Origin: Amycolatopsis sp. CA-230715
GTDB lineage: Bacteria; Actinomycetota; Actinomycetes; Mycobacteriales; Pseudonocardiaceae
Reading direction: 5' to 3'
NCBI RefSeq assembly: GCF_018736145.1
Contig: NZ_CP059997.1
Span: 4,711,501-4,775,500, forward strand
Length of the DNA stretch: 64,000 nt
Shown here: positions 9,036 to 17,346 of the stretch, in pieces
Layout: every line of letters begins with the position of its first letter
How positions within the stretch are numbered: position 1 is the stretch's first letter
Notes under the pieces: model-generated
What the model was told of the DNA's origin: nothing
The model's input: only the letters and a program-made list of their open reading frames with translations
Databases searched by the model: none
Translations under genes and position numbers: made by a program

Positions 9036-10340
9036 CTACCTGCTTTCGATCTCGTCGTCGTAGTCCCAGTCCTCGTCCTCGGACAGCCACGGCCCCGACG
9101 CCTGCGACCCCCTGGACCGGGACGGCTCGGGGCGTATGGGTTCGGGTCCGCGAACCGGCGGGCGGGATGGGCGCGTCGCAGGCGCCCGGCGCGGGGACGA
9201 TGGCGCGGTGGCTGTTCGTGTCGGCCGGGCCGGGCCGGATTCCGTCGCGAGGTCGGTGTCGTCGGGGCCGTAGAGGTCGGTGAAGGTGGTGGTGGCGGTG
9301 ACGACCTCGTCGGCTCCGGCCAGCCCCGCCGAGGGCGGCAGGAACGTGTCGGGATTGCACGCCGCCGCCAGCACACCGGTCGCGGCGGCGGCATCGAGCG
9401 GGGTGGCCACGATCCCGGCGGGAGACAGCAGTTCGATGGCCTCCCCGAGGCGCCGCACCAGCCGCTGTTCGGCCGCCTGCCGCACCCCGTCATCCACCGC
9501 CCGCTCGTCGTCGCCGCGGTGGCGTCGCCACGGCAGCACGCTCGACGCGGCGGCGGGTGCCGGGCCTGTGCGCAGTGGTTCGCGCAGCACGAGCAGCACC
9601 TGGCGGCGCAGCAGGTCCGCGTGCGCGGTGAGCTCGGCGAGGTAGTCCGCGTGGTCCCGCGCGGCGGCTTCCAGCGCGGGGTGCGGGAGCCCTCCGGCCC
9701 GGGCTCGTAGCTCGGCGATCTGGGGTGCGAGGTCGAGGCGTTCGGCGCGGACCAGGATCTGTACCGGCGCGGTCAGGGAGTGCAGGTAGCGCGCGAAGGA
9801 CGCGACGAGCGCCTCCTGCTCGGCGGGCGTACGCAGGGAGAAGTTCACCGTCGAGCAGACGGCGATGACTGCGAGCCCGTCGGTGCCGAGGTCGATGATC
9901 CCGGCTTGCGCGCCGGTGTCGGCCACACCGCTGGCCGGGAGTTCCAATGGCGCCGGGGACACCGGCTCGGTGGAAGCCGGTCCACGCCCACGGCCTCGGG
10001 TGTCGGGTTGCTGGGCGGTGAGCCAGTCCGGGGCGGCGCGCACGCCCTCGGGCGCGGCGACCCGGTGCCGCGGCGACAGGTGCTGGCGCACGGCGGCGAG
10101 GGCGAGCTTGTCCAAGGGCAGCCCGTCACGCTTCCCCAACGCCAGCACGGTGACCGTGACCCCGACCGGTATGGCGACGATGAGGAATACCGGCAGCGGC
10201 ACGAACGCACGGGTCACCGAGTACAGGCCGTAGAGCCCGAGCCCGGCGACGCCGAGGATCGCGAGTTGCCGGGCGGTCAGCGGGCCGAGTACCCGGTCCG
10301 CGCGGTCAACGTCGGCGGGCACACGCACGGGAGACGTCAT
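9036..10340 (-). CDS. PrgI/SCO6880-like membrane protein of the conjugation system
   Basis: The ATG at 10340 (MTSPVRVPADVDRADRVLGPLT) is the likely start; the in-frame upstream extension is basic low-complexity sequence overlapping the preceding gene. Residues 20-75 form a PrgI domain: RVLGPLTARQLAILG followed by two close membrane helices and GKRDGLPLDKLA. A cytosolic domain of about 300 residues follows, ending in a Pro/Arg-rich tail. PrgI proteins accompany VirB4 in Gram-positive and actinobacterial type IV systems and probably correspond to VirB3-like inner membrane parts. It sits immediately upstream of VirB4, as is usual. Confidence 0.85.
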   Translation of the reverse strand: MTSPVRVPADVDRADRVLGPLTARQLAILGVAGLGLYGLYSVTRAFVPLPVFLIVAIPVGVTVTVLALGKRDGLPLDKLALAAVRQHLSPRHRVAAPEGVRAAPDWLTAQQPDTRGRGRGPASTEPVSPAPLELPASGVADTGAQAGIIDLGTDGLAVIAVCSTVNFSLRTPAEQEALVASFARYLHSLTAPVQILVRAERLDLAPQIAELRARAGGLPHPALEAAARDHADYLAELTAHADLLRRQVLLVLREPLRTGPAPAAASSVLPWRRHRGDDERAVDDGVRQAAEQRLVRRLGEAIELLSPAGIVATPLDAAAATGVLAAACNPDTFLPPSAGLAGADEVVTATTTFTDLYGPDDTDLATESGPARPTRTATAPSSPRRAPATRPSRPPVRGPEPIRPEPSRSRGSQASGPWLSEDEDWDYDDEIESR

Positions 10341-10347
10341 GGCGACC

Positions 10348-12795
10348 TCACTTCTTCTTCGGGCCCCGGCGACGGGGCAGGTCCAGGGGCAGGGGCACTT
10401 GCGTTCCGGGACGCCGCTTCGGCGGCGGCGAGGCGCTTGTGCCGCTGGCCGGTGACGGGGGTTTGGGTTTGGGCTGGCGCCGGAGGCCGAGCGGCAGCGG
10501 GTACTGGCCCGAGGCCAGCGGCCGGTTGCCGGTGTAGGCATCCCTGATCGGGCGGCGCGGTGCGCGGGCGGCGCGGTTGATCTGGCCGGACGGGGTGATC
10601 AGACCGGGCCCGGTCTGCCGCGGCGGGCTGACCGAGGCGGGGTCGGCGAGGTCATCGGCCAGCGTCCGTCGAGGCGTGCGCGGGGGCGCGGGACGAAGAT
10701 GGATCGGCAGCATTCCGGCGTTCGGCGCCACCAGCGCGCGGGGCAGGTGCGCGGGCGGGCGCGCGTTGCGGTTGATCCGCCCGTCCGAGGTGAGCAACCC
10801 GGGCTGCGGCACCGGCGGCGGCATCACGCCGTGTCGCTCGGCGAGGTCGTCGGCCAGCGCCCGGCGCCCGACGCGATCCGGCTCGCGGCGGGTGGTGATC
10901 GGCAACCCGAGCTGATCGCGCGGCAGCGCACCGGGCAGGTCGTCTGGCGGTAGGGCGCGCGGGTTCGCCGACACTGTCCGCTCGTCCCCGGTACCGCTGG
11001 TGGTGAACAGTGACATCTGCCCTGGACCGGGTCGGCGGTCCGCGCTTGCTCTGGTGTCAGGCAGCTCGCTGAGGCGCGGGGAGCGGCCCGGCCCGGGCCG
11101 GATGCGGCGGATCCGCATCGGCAGCATGAACTGGCCCGTCCGCGTGGACGGCGGGTCCGCGGGAGCGCCACCGCCGCTCCCGCGACGGGAACCGCTACCG
11201 CCTTTGCCGCTTTTGCCGCCGAACAGGGAGCGGGGGCCGCCGAGCAGGCCCATCGTCTTGTAGGCGATCGCGCCACGCACCAGCGAGCCGAGGATGGAGC
11301 GGCGTCCGCCGCTGAGCGGGCGCAGGCACCAGAACGGGATCTTGATCAGGATCCACATCAGCGCGAGGCACAGCAGCAGGTTGATCAACCCGTTGAGGTT
11401 CGGGCCGAACACGGTGAACCCGCCGGGGACGAAGAAGATCCGCAGCGCGACGACCATCGCCAGCGACTGGCCGACCTGGACGGCCAGCACCCCGCCGACC
11501 GCCTTCCACCAGGCTTGGGCGATGCCCTCGGTGTGCGGGAGGGCGTGCCACATCAGCGCGATCGGGGCGGCGGCGATCAGCAGGATCGTCACCATCACCC
11601 GCACGATGAAGGTGAGCAGCAGGACGATGGTCATCACCGCGAGCGCGAAGCCGATGAAGATCAGCCAGAGCCCACCGCCGTCGAGCGCGCCGAGGACCAT
11701 GTCGGCCAGCGCCTTGCCCGCGGCCTGCGGGCTGACGCCCTCGCCTATCACCGCCCGGGCGAGTGCGTTGGCGATCTGAATCGCCTTCGTCGCCAGGAAC
11801 AGCGACAGCGTCCCGGCGAGGAACCCGATGACGGCCCGCGGTGCGATCTCCTTGATGGTGTAGCGGGTCTGCAGGGTCTCGTAACCCATGACGATGATCC
11901 CGGCGACCAGGACGATGAGCACGTAGACCGCGAGCAGGATGTGCCACGACTCGGTCCACAGCTGCCCGATACTCGGCAGCGAACTCGGTTCGGGTGTCGT
12001 GAGCAACGTTTTGCCCAGCAACTCCAGTAGCGGGTTCAGCGCGTCGGTGACCACGCCGCGGAAGAAACGGTCGATGCCTTCGGTGACGCAGGCGATCGGA
12101 TCGGTGATCCCGCACTCGTCGGTGTCCCCGCTGCCCGCGCCCGGCGCCGGGGGCTGGCCCGGCTTGCCCGGATCGATCGGGGTCGGCTGCGGAATGCAGT
12201 TCAGCCCGTCACATGGCACGGGCGTCGGCGTGCTCGGTAGCGGCGGTCCGCCGAGCGGCCCGCACTCGGGCATCAACGCACCCGGGAAACACGACACCGG
12301 CTGCGTCGGCGGCGCCAGCGGACCGGTGGGCGGTCCCGGGGACTTCGGTGCCGTGGTTCTGGCGGTGGTGCCGGGAAGCAGGCATGCGGGGTCGGCCGAG
12401 CCGAGACCACAGCTGGGCTGCGGCACCGGAGGCAACGGCAACCCCGGCAGCTGCGCGGGCACCGGCGGCGGTCCTGCCGCGGGCCGAGGTGTGGGCCCGG
12501 GCGTCGCCGAGGCGGTGAGCGCGATTCCGGCGAGGGCCGCCAGCAGCGGTACCAGCACCGCGAGAACGCGGGCCCATCGGCGCTGAGGCATCCACCGTGC
12601 CCAGCCGCCGTGTCCGCGGCGGCGCCTCGCGCGGCCCGTCGGTGGACCGACCATGAGCCGTTCGCCGTGGCCGGGCCCGGCGCTCGCGCTGTCGCGGCCG
12701 GAATCGGTGGCCCGAGCAGGACGCACGGTCGGTGTCGTTGGGCGCCGATCGGGGTCACGGGGGCGGGCGGAGGGGGTGCGGCGCTGTGCGGTCAT
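10348..12795 (-). CDS. TrbL/VirB6-like polytopic membrane protein
   Basis: 815 residues. After a basic N-terminus there is one membrane helix (about residues 75-95) and a long Pro-rich outer-facing linker with Cys residues. A hydrophobic core with at least five helices follows (about 270-500), including a Gly/Ala-rich stretch around KALADMVLGALDGGG; this matches the TrbL/VirB6 channel component. The C-terminal 250 residues are cytosolic, Pro/Arg-rich and hold two imperfect repeats (LADDLAERHG ... GLLTSDGRINRNAR and LADDLADPAS ... GLITPSGQINRAAR). The gene ends 8 bases before the PrgI start, and its own start is 3 bases past the stop of the small membrane protein gene. Confidence 0.82.
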   Translation of the reverse strand: MTAQRRTPSARPRDPDRRPTTPTVRPARATDSGRDSASAGPGHGERLMVGPPTGRARRRRGHGGWARWMPQRRWARVLAVLVPLLAALAGIALTASATPGPTPRPAAGPPPVPAQLPGLPLPPVPQPSCGLGSADPACLLPGTTARTTAPKSPGPPTGPLAPPTQPVSCFPGALMPECGPLGGPPLPSTPTPVPCDGLNCIPQPTPIDPGKPGQPPAPGAGSGDTDECGITDPIACVTEGIDRFFRGVVTDALNPLLELLGKTLLTTPEPSSLPSIGQLWTESWHILLAVYVLIVLVAGIIVMGYETLQTRYTIKEIAPRAVIGFLAGTLSLFLATKAIQIANALARAVIGEGVSPQAAGKALADMVLGALDGGGLWLIFIGFALAVMTIVLLLTFIVRVMVTILLIAAAPIALMWHALPHTEGIAQAWWKAVGGVLAVQVGQSLAMVVALRIFFVPGGFTVFGPNLNGLINLLLCLALMWILIKIPFWCLRPLSGGRRSILGSLVRGAIAYKTMGLLGGPRSLFGGKSGKGGSGSRRGSGGGAPADPPSTRTGQFMLPMRIRRIRPGPGRSPRLSELPDTRASADRRPGPGQMSLFTTSGTGDERTVSANPRALPPDDLPGALPRDQLGLPITTRREPDRVGRRALADDLAERHGVMPPPVPQPGLLTSDGRINRNARPPAHLPRALVAPNAGMLPIHLRPAPPRTPRRTLADDLADPASVSPPRQTGPGLITPSGQINRAARAPRRPIRDAYTGNRPLASGQYPLPLGLRRQPKPKPPSPASGTSASPPPKRRPGTQVPLPLDLPRRRGPKKK

Positions 12796-12798
12796 GGC

Positions 12799-13350
12799 TC
12801 ACACCCCGCCCACGATGCCCTTGAGAATTTCGACCACGAGCGGGGCGAGCGCGGCGAGACCGAACCCGATGCACCCGGCCTTGAAAGCCCCCTTCGCCTT
12901 CTCGATCTCCCCCGGGTCACCGGAGGCCAGCAGGTAGCGCAGCCCCGCGAAACTGAACAACACGAGAGAGATGCCAGCGAGAATCCCCATCACCCAGGTG
13001 CGGATGTTGTTGAGGACCTCGTCGACGGTCTTGGCGAGCGCGACGACCTGGACCGTTTCCGCTCGCGCGACCAACGACGTCAGCACCACCCCGGCGGCGA
13101 CCAGCCACCCGAGGAGCAGCACGACTCGGCGGCACCGCGCACCGTGCCGCGGCGTCGGTACGGGCACGGGCATGGTGCCGGCCGAGCCCGTGCGGCGACT
13201 CCCAGTGTGGTGGGCGGCTGTTGCCGCGGACCGGGGATGTCCCGGACGTGGACGCGGCGCCGGTGCCGGGAAGCCGGGGCGACGCGGTGCCCTACGGCGT
13301 GCGGGCGTCGGGTGCGGCCGATGACGGTGGCGAAGCGGGGTCAGTCGCAT
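12799..13350 (-). CDS. VirB2/TrbC-like small membrane protein (pilin candidate)
   Basis: 183 residues from the ATG at 13350, supported by GGGAGG 8 bases upstream and a 10-base overlap with the previous gene's end. A basic Pro/Arg-rich N-terminus of about 75 residues is followed by three hydrophobic segments: VVLLLGWLVAAGVVL, GILAGISLVLFSFAGLRYLL and FGLAALAPLVVEILKGIV. The loop ASGDPGEIEKAKGAFKAG before the last helix is the hallmark of actinobacterial and Gram-positive VirB2/TrbC-type pilin-like subunits. A later start at 13173 (MPVPVPTP) is possible but lacks a ribosome site. Confidence 0.78.
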   Translation of the reverse strand: MRLTPLRHRHRPHPTPARRRAPRRPGFPAPAPRPRPGHPRSAATAAHHTGSRRTGSAGTMPVPVPTPRHGARCRRVVLLLGWLVAAGVVLTSLVARAETVQVVALAKTVDEVLNNIRTWVMGILAGISLVLFSFAGLRYLLASGDPGEIEKAKGAFKAGCIGFGLAALAPLVVEILKGIVGGV

Positions 13351-14441
13351 GAGCGGGCCTCCCGAGGGATGCGCGCGACCGAACCGGAGTGGGTGAGGCC
13401 AGCGGGGGAACGGCGGTCCGCGGGCGAGCGGGAGCCGCGTGAGGTGATGCCGGATTCCGGACCATGCAGTTGCCCGGATCGGGTTGCGGTGGTCTCCGGC
13501 GCCACCTCCGCCGTGGCTACTTTGTGTAATCCCGCGCGGCCGGTGCGGGTGGTCTCCCCGGGCTGGTGCGTACGGGCGACGCGGTGCGCGCGAGCCGTTG
13601 CGGGCAGGACCGGCCGTTCGACTGGTGCCCGCGCGGGGGTGTCGTCGGGTTCCTCGGTCAGGTACGCGGCGAGGTGGGTTTCGGCGCGTTTACGGATCTT
13701 CGCGGCCGGTTTGTACGACAGGCCCCGTGCCCGCGTGGCCTCGGCCAGCGGGGTATCACCGACCCTGGTCTCGGAGATGAGCCCGGCTTCCTCGGTGGTG
13801 ATGACCTCGGCGTCCACGGCTTCGGCGAGGACCAGATCCGGGTGGCCCAGTGTGAGCAGTGGGGCCACTGCGGACTTCGGATCGAGTTCCAAGTGGAGTT
13901 CCGGGTTGTCCACCGGAAGCGGGCCGCCGGCAGCCTCGTGCAGGGCTAGCAGCCCCTCTCGGTAGGCCGTGTAGTACAGCCGTCCGAGGACGGCGGGGCG
14001 GGCCAGGTCGGTCTCGTGTAGTTCGGCGAGGAACCCGGTCAGCACGGCGACGTTGAGGTCGTGAGGGTCGCCGCGGAACCGGCGTTTCACCTTCGCCGCG
14101 GCTCGCAGCAACAGCGGTAGCGCGAGCCCGACGCAGGCCACCATCCACCTGCCCCGCTCGATGCGGGCGCGGGTGATCAGATGCGCCCACGTCGCGTCGT
14201 GCGTGGCTTGCGTGCAGTCCTCGGCCAGCAGCAGTGTGCCGAGCTCGTCCAGGGGCACTGGACGCGGTGGCAACCCCGCGATCTCGCGGCCGTCGACGCT
14301 GACCGGATCCGGTCCGGTCACCAGCCACGCGAAGCTGGTGCGCGCTGTCGCGAACACATCGGAATCGGTGACAAAATCGGGATTAGCGCCCAGATAGTAA
14401 ACGAACTCGCGATCTGCGTTGTCCTGCGATGAACAATCCAT
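13341..14441 (-). CDS. HTH-containing protein heading the conjugation operon
   Basis: 366 residues from the ATG at 14441 (MDCSSQDNADREF), with AGGGGT just upstream. The N-terminal two thirds has helical segments including a hydrophobic stretch (MVACVGLALPLLLRAAAKV) and DLNVAVLTGFLAELHETDLARPAVLGRLYY. Near residues 230-275 VITTEEAGLISETRVGDTPL is followed by a sigma-factor-like helix-turn-helix (LAEATRARGLSYKPAAKIRKR). The last 100 residues are basic and disordered. Proteins of this layout often precede VirB2 genes in actinomycete transfer regions; I do not know their job. The 11-bp repeat array lies just upstream, so it may regulate, or be controlled through, those repeats (inference). Confidence 0.65.
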   Translation of the reverse strand: MDCSSQDNADREFVYYLGANPDFVTDSDVFATARTSFAWLVTGPDPVSVDGREIAGLPPRPVPLDELGTLLLAEDCTQATHDATWAHLITRARIERGRWMVACVGLALPLLLRAAAKVKRRFRGDPHDLNVAVLTGFLAELHETDLARPAVLGRLYYTAYREGLLALHEAAGGPLPVDNPELHLELDPKSAVAPLLTLGHPDLVLAEAVDAEVITTEEAGLISETRVGDTPLAEATRARGLSYKPAAKIRKRAETHLAAYLTEEPDDTPARAPVERPVLPATARAHRVARTHQPGETTRTGRAGLHKVATAEVAPETTATRSGQLHGPESGITSRGSRSPADRRSPAGLTHSGSVARIPREARSCD

Positions 14442-14496
14442 GATGACCCCTGATGAATGTGGCTGCCGTGAGTCAGTAGTTAGCGATTTGAGACGC

Positions 14497-14540
14497 TTCA
14501 AAACCGCCTCAAAACCGCCTCAAAACCGTGACAAAAGCGC
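14497..14540 (+). repeat. 11-bp tandem repeats (iteron-like)
   Basis: Four consecutive 11-base units: ttcaaaaccgc, ctcaaaaccgc, ctcaaaaccgt and the degenerate gacaaaagcgc. The 11-base period places each unit on the same face of the helix, as in arrays bound cooperatively by a regulator or initiator. The array sits about 55 bases before the start codon of the first conjugation gene at 14441. Confidence 0.75.
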
Positions 14541-14852
14541 CTCAGGATCGAGCCCGTGACGTTCAATCACCGTGACAGGGTTGAGAGCGCGATCACTCCC
14601 GTTGATCTTCGAGGCGTCCACGACATGGGCGCTGAGCTGCGGTGAAACGCTGAGCGTAGGTGGCGTCCGTGAGCAGTGCCTCAAGTTCGAATGGGTGCTC
14701 AGTTGTCGCTGAGGCGCCTTTCGTGGTGGGCAAAATAAAAATTCTGGCGGGGTTGCTGTTCTGTCGGATCTCGTCGAGGTGGCCGACGGCGCGTCAACCG
14801 TTATTAAGATAATTGCGCGAGCAAATTCTTAAAATTCTTGGCGAGAGTGCGG

Positions 14853-14873
14853 CGAAAAAACAGTGTTTTTTCG
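14853..14873 (+). promoter_or_regulatory. perfect 9-bp inverted repeat, AT-rich
   Basis: The arms CGAAAAAAC (14853-14861) and GTTTTTTCG (14865-14873) are separated by AGT. The element lies 76 bases before the start codon of the modification operon. It could be an operator overlapping the promoter, or a hairpin in the leader RNA; the T-run also makes it terminator-like on either strand. Confidence 0.45.
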
Positions 14874-14948
14874 GTATTGGCTCAGGACAGCACGAAACAG
14901 GCCGGGCGCCGCCGCCCCGGCCGCTCTCGCTCGGAGGTGGACCTCTTC

Positions 14949-16019
14949 ATGGCCCAGCGCTCACAGTCCCCGGACGGCCGTCCCCGCCGCCGGACAGACT
15001 CGTCTCGCCCGCCGCGCACCCGCCGCGGTGGGGACCGCGCCCCCTACCCCGGAGCCCACACGCGAAGCACCACGGCAGGCGCCGGCCGGACCCACGCGAC
15101 CTCGCGCCCTGAGGGGGCACCGTCGCGCCGACGCCCGGCACCCTCGTCGACGGCGCCAACTCCGGCGACGGTGTGGACGTGCGGGCCCGAGCTGATCGAC
15201 GCCCACGCGGCGTGGCCGGTGCCGATCGTGGAGACCATCACGGCGGCGTTCACCGACCCCGGCGCGCACGTCGTTCTGGTCGACATCGCCCCCGCGCCGA
15301 GCCCGGACGTCAACGGCGCCACGACAACTGGCGCGGCCTCGGTGGCGGCGGCACGGGAGGCGGTGCGCGCGCTCGAGCGCACCGCCGACACGCTCTTCTT
15401 CCAGACCCACGCCAACGGTGCCGCCACGTCGTCGCGCCCGTTCTGGGCCGACCTCGTCATCGACTCCGCCGATCCCTCCGCGGTCTTCGCCGGGGCGCCG
15501 TCGATCCCGGTGCGCACGGGTGTTCTCAACCGCGCGGACGTGCCGGTGTGGGAGCGCGGCGTACGCGCAGATCTGGTGCTCGTGTCACTGCCCGCTCACG
15601 CCGCCGAGTCGGTGTCACTGGACCGGCTGGCGCTGCTGGCGGCGGACCGGCTGCGCCATGGCGGCATCTTCGCGGTGTATACGCACAGTGACTGGACGCG
15701 GGGGCGGTTGGTCGACCCGACCGGCGCGATCGTGGCCGCGGCCCAGCACGCCGATCTGCTGTACCTGCAGCACGTCGTCGCCCTGCACACCCCGGTCGAG
15801 GAGGGGCGCCTGCGCGCCGCGCCGAGTGCGGCGGTGGCCGCCGAGTACGACCGCGCTCGGCACCGCGCGACGGTGCGCGGATTGCCCGCGCCACACCTAC
15901 GCGCGCACAGCGACGTCCTCGCCTTCGCGCAACCTGCCGACCCGGGCGCGCCGCCACCCGGGATCAGGCCGGAGACCGCCGCGCCCGGCGACGCGCCCGG
16001 CGCTGGAGGTGGCCAGTGA
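14949..16019 (+). CDS. methyltransferase-fold protein, probably catalytically degenerate
   Basis: 356 residues from the ATG at 14949, with GGAGGT about 10 bases upstream. After a basic N-terminus of about 80 residues there is a Rossmann-like core: VVLVDIAPAPSPD, WADLVIDSADP, ADLVLVSLPAHAAESV and LRHGGIFAVYTHSDW. This order parallels the amino-methyltransferase encoded next (VVTSPPYGP, LRPGGHVAITVRPW), but the catalytic SPPY is replaced by SLPA and no DPMAGSGTT-like SAM loop is seen. It may be an inactive partner subunit of the neighbouring enzyme. GTGA overlap links it to the next gene. Confidence 0.55.
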   Translation: MAQRSQSPDGRPRRRTDSSRPPRTRRGGDRAPYPGAHTRSTTAGAGRTHATSRPEGAPSRRRPAPSSTAPTPATVWTCGPELIDAHAAWPVPIVETITAAFTDPGAHVVLVDIAPAPSPDVNGATTTGAASVAAAREAVRALERTADTLFFQTHANGAATSSRPFWADLVIDSADPSAVFAGAPSIPVRTGVLNRADVPVWERGVRADLVLVSLPAHAAESVSLDRLALLAADRLRHGGIFAVYTHSDWTRGRLVDPTGAIVAAAQHADLLYLQHVVALHTPVEEGRLRAAPSAAVAAEYDRARHRATVRGLPAPHLRAHSDVLAFAQPADPGAPPPGIRPETAAPGDAPGAGGGQ

Positions 16020-17200
16020 CCTCGTGCTCGCCGAGCCCGACCGGGCCGTCCCCGGCCGCTCCCACCTCCGCGAAAGGCACCACGCTCATGTCCCACCAGC
16101 ACTGCCCGGCATCGACCACCGCCGCCGCGACCGGCTCCTCTTCGTACGGCGGTGACGACGTGACCGTGCCGATCTCGCGCGCTGTCATCGACGCCCTCGA
16201 CACCGCCACCGGCACCCGCCCGGCGCGGCCGAGCACCCCAGCCGGAATCGACCCGCCCGACCCGACGACCCCGACCGTCCGCACCGACGTGGATGATCTG
16301 CCGTTGTCGGTGTGGGCGACCGCGCAAACCTCTCCGGCCTCCCAACGCCGGGGCCGTTACGTGCCCGAGTCGACCGCGCATCCGGCGAAGATGCTCCCGG
16401 CCGTGGCCGCGCACGCCATCCGCGCCTACACCCGCCCCGGCGAGCTGGTGCTCGACCCGATGGCGGGATCCGGCACCACGCTGGTGGAGGCGATCGACGC
16501 GGGGCGCCGCGCGGTCGGCGTGGAGTACGAGCCGCACTGGGTCAGCGTCACCCGGGCGAACCTCGACCTGGCCCGCGAACGCGGTCACGACCACGACGGC
16601 GAGATCGTGCACGGCGACGCGCGCCAGCTGCCGTTCCTGCTGCCCGACAAGTACCGGGAGCAGGTCGCGTTGGTGGTGACCTCGCCGCCGTACGGGCCGT
16701 CCACGCACGGGCAGGTCGTCACGAGCGGCACCGGCTCGGACGACGGGAAGGTGCACAAGTACCACCACCGCTACGGCTCCGCGCTGGACCGCGGAAACTT
16801 GGCCAACGTCGGCCACCACCGGCTGCTGGCGGGCTTCACCCGCATCCTCACCGGGTGCGCGGCCGTGCTGCGCCCGGGCGGGCACGTCGCGATCACCGTG
16901 CGGCCGTGGCGCGAGCACTCCGAGCTGATCGACCTGCCCTCGCAGATCATCGCCTGCGGCAAGGCCGCCGGACTGGTCCCGGTCGAACGGTGCGTCGCGT
17001 TGCTGGCCCGCGTCGCCGAGGACGATCTCGTCGCCCGCGGCAGCTTCTTCCAGCGAGACTTCATCCGCAAACAGCGCGAACAGGGACTGCCCTTGCACCT
17101 CATCGTGCACGAGGACGTCGTGATCCTGGCCAAGCCCCTCGTGCCCAGCACCGTGTCAGTCCCGGGCTCGCCGACCGGTCGTGGGCGGTGGGGAGTATGA
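16016..17200 (+). CDS. site-specific DNA amino-methyltransferase (N4-cytosine or N6-adenine)
   Basis: 394 residues from the GTG at 16016, strongly supported by GGAGGT 5 bases upstream and a GTGA overlap. The SAM-binding motif LVLDPMAGSGTTLVEA (about residues 143-158) precedes VGVEYEPHW and the catalytic TSPPYGP (about 222-228), then LRPGGHVAITVRPWREH. The order SAM motif then catalytic SPPY is the beta class arrangement in which S/D-PPY enzymes methylate exocyclic amino groups; SPPY often goes with N4-cytosine. No restriction nuclease accompanies it, so protection of the element's own DNA is the likely role. Confidence 0.85.
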   Translation: MTSCSPSPTGPSPAAPTSAKGTTLMSHQHCPASTTAAATGSSSYGGDDVTVPISRAVIDALDTATGTRPARPSTPAGIDPPDPTTPTVRTDVDDLPLSVWATAQTSPASQRRGRYVPESTAHPAKMLPAVAAHAIRAYTRPGELVLDPMAGSGTTLVEAIDAGRRAVGVEYEPHWVSVTRANLDLARERGHDHDGEIVHGDARQLPFLLPDKYREQVALVVTSPPYGPSTHGQVVTSGTGSDDGKVHKYHHRYGSALDRGNLANVGHHRLLAGFTRILTGCAAVLRPGGHVAITVRPWREHSELIDLPSQIIACGKAAGLVPVERCVALLARVAEDDLVARGSFFQRDFIRKQREQGLPLHLIVHEDVVILAKPLVPSTVSVPGSPTGRGRWGV

Positions 17201-17346
17201 GCGCGCGCGTGCAGTGCCGCGATTGCCGCTGGGACGCCCGCTACCGGCGTCCCGCCGCCGCTCGGCGTGCGGCTGCCCGGCATCGCTGCCCGGTCCCGAA
17301 CTCTGTCACGCGCTCGCCGCGCCCTGGCGTGGAGTGGCACGCATGA
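17197..17346 (+). CDS. small zinc-finger-like protein (49 aa)
   Basis: A 49-residue ORF starting MSARVQCRDCRWDARYRR, with GGTGGGGAG right before the ATG. It overlaps the methyltransferase stop (ATGA at 17197-17200) and the next start (ATGA at 17343-17346), so both ends fit the operon. The Cys-x2-Cys near the start and His-x-Cys around residue 28-30 could bind zinc. Half the residues are Arg or Ala. Function unknown. Confidence 0.55.
   Translation: MSARVQCRDCRWDARYRRPAAARRAAARHRCPVPNSVTRSPRPGVEWHA

Larger units (their letters stand above)
14442..14948 (+). promoter_or_regulatory. divergent control region between the transfer and modification operons
   Basis: About 500 bases without a credible gene separate the conjugation operon (minus) from the modification operon (plus). 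The region is clearly more AT-rich than its flanks around 14730-14880 and contains an 11-bp tandem repeat array, three CGTGAC words near 14525-14580, and an A/T hairpin. Both operons' promoters and probably their operators must lie here. An origin of transfer could also be here, since such sites often lie between transfer operons, but I see no recognisable nick site. Confidence 0.6.

Noticed and set aside
16312..17346. Long frame overlapping the amino-methyltransferase
   Set aside because: Only its last 49 codons, with their own start and ribosome site, look real; the rest is a shadow of the methyltransferase.
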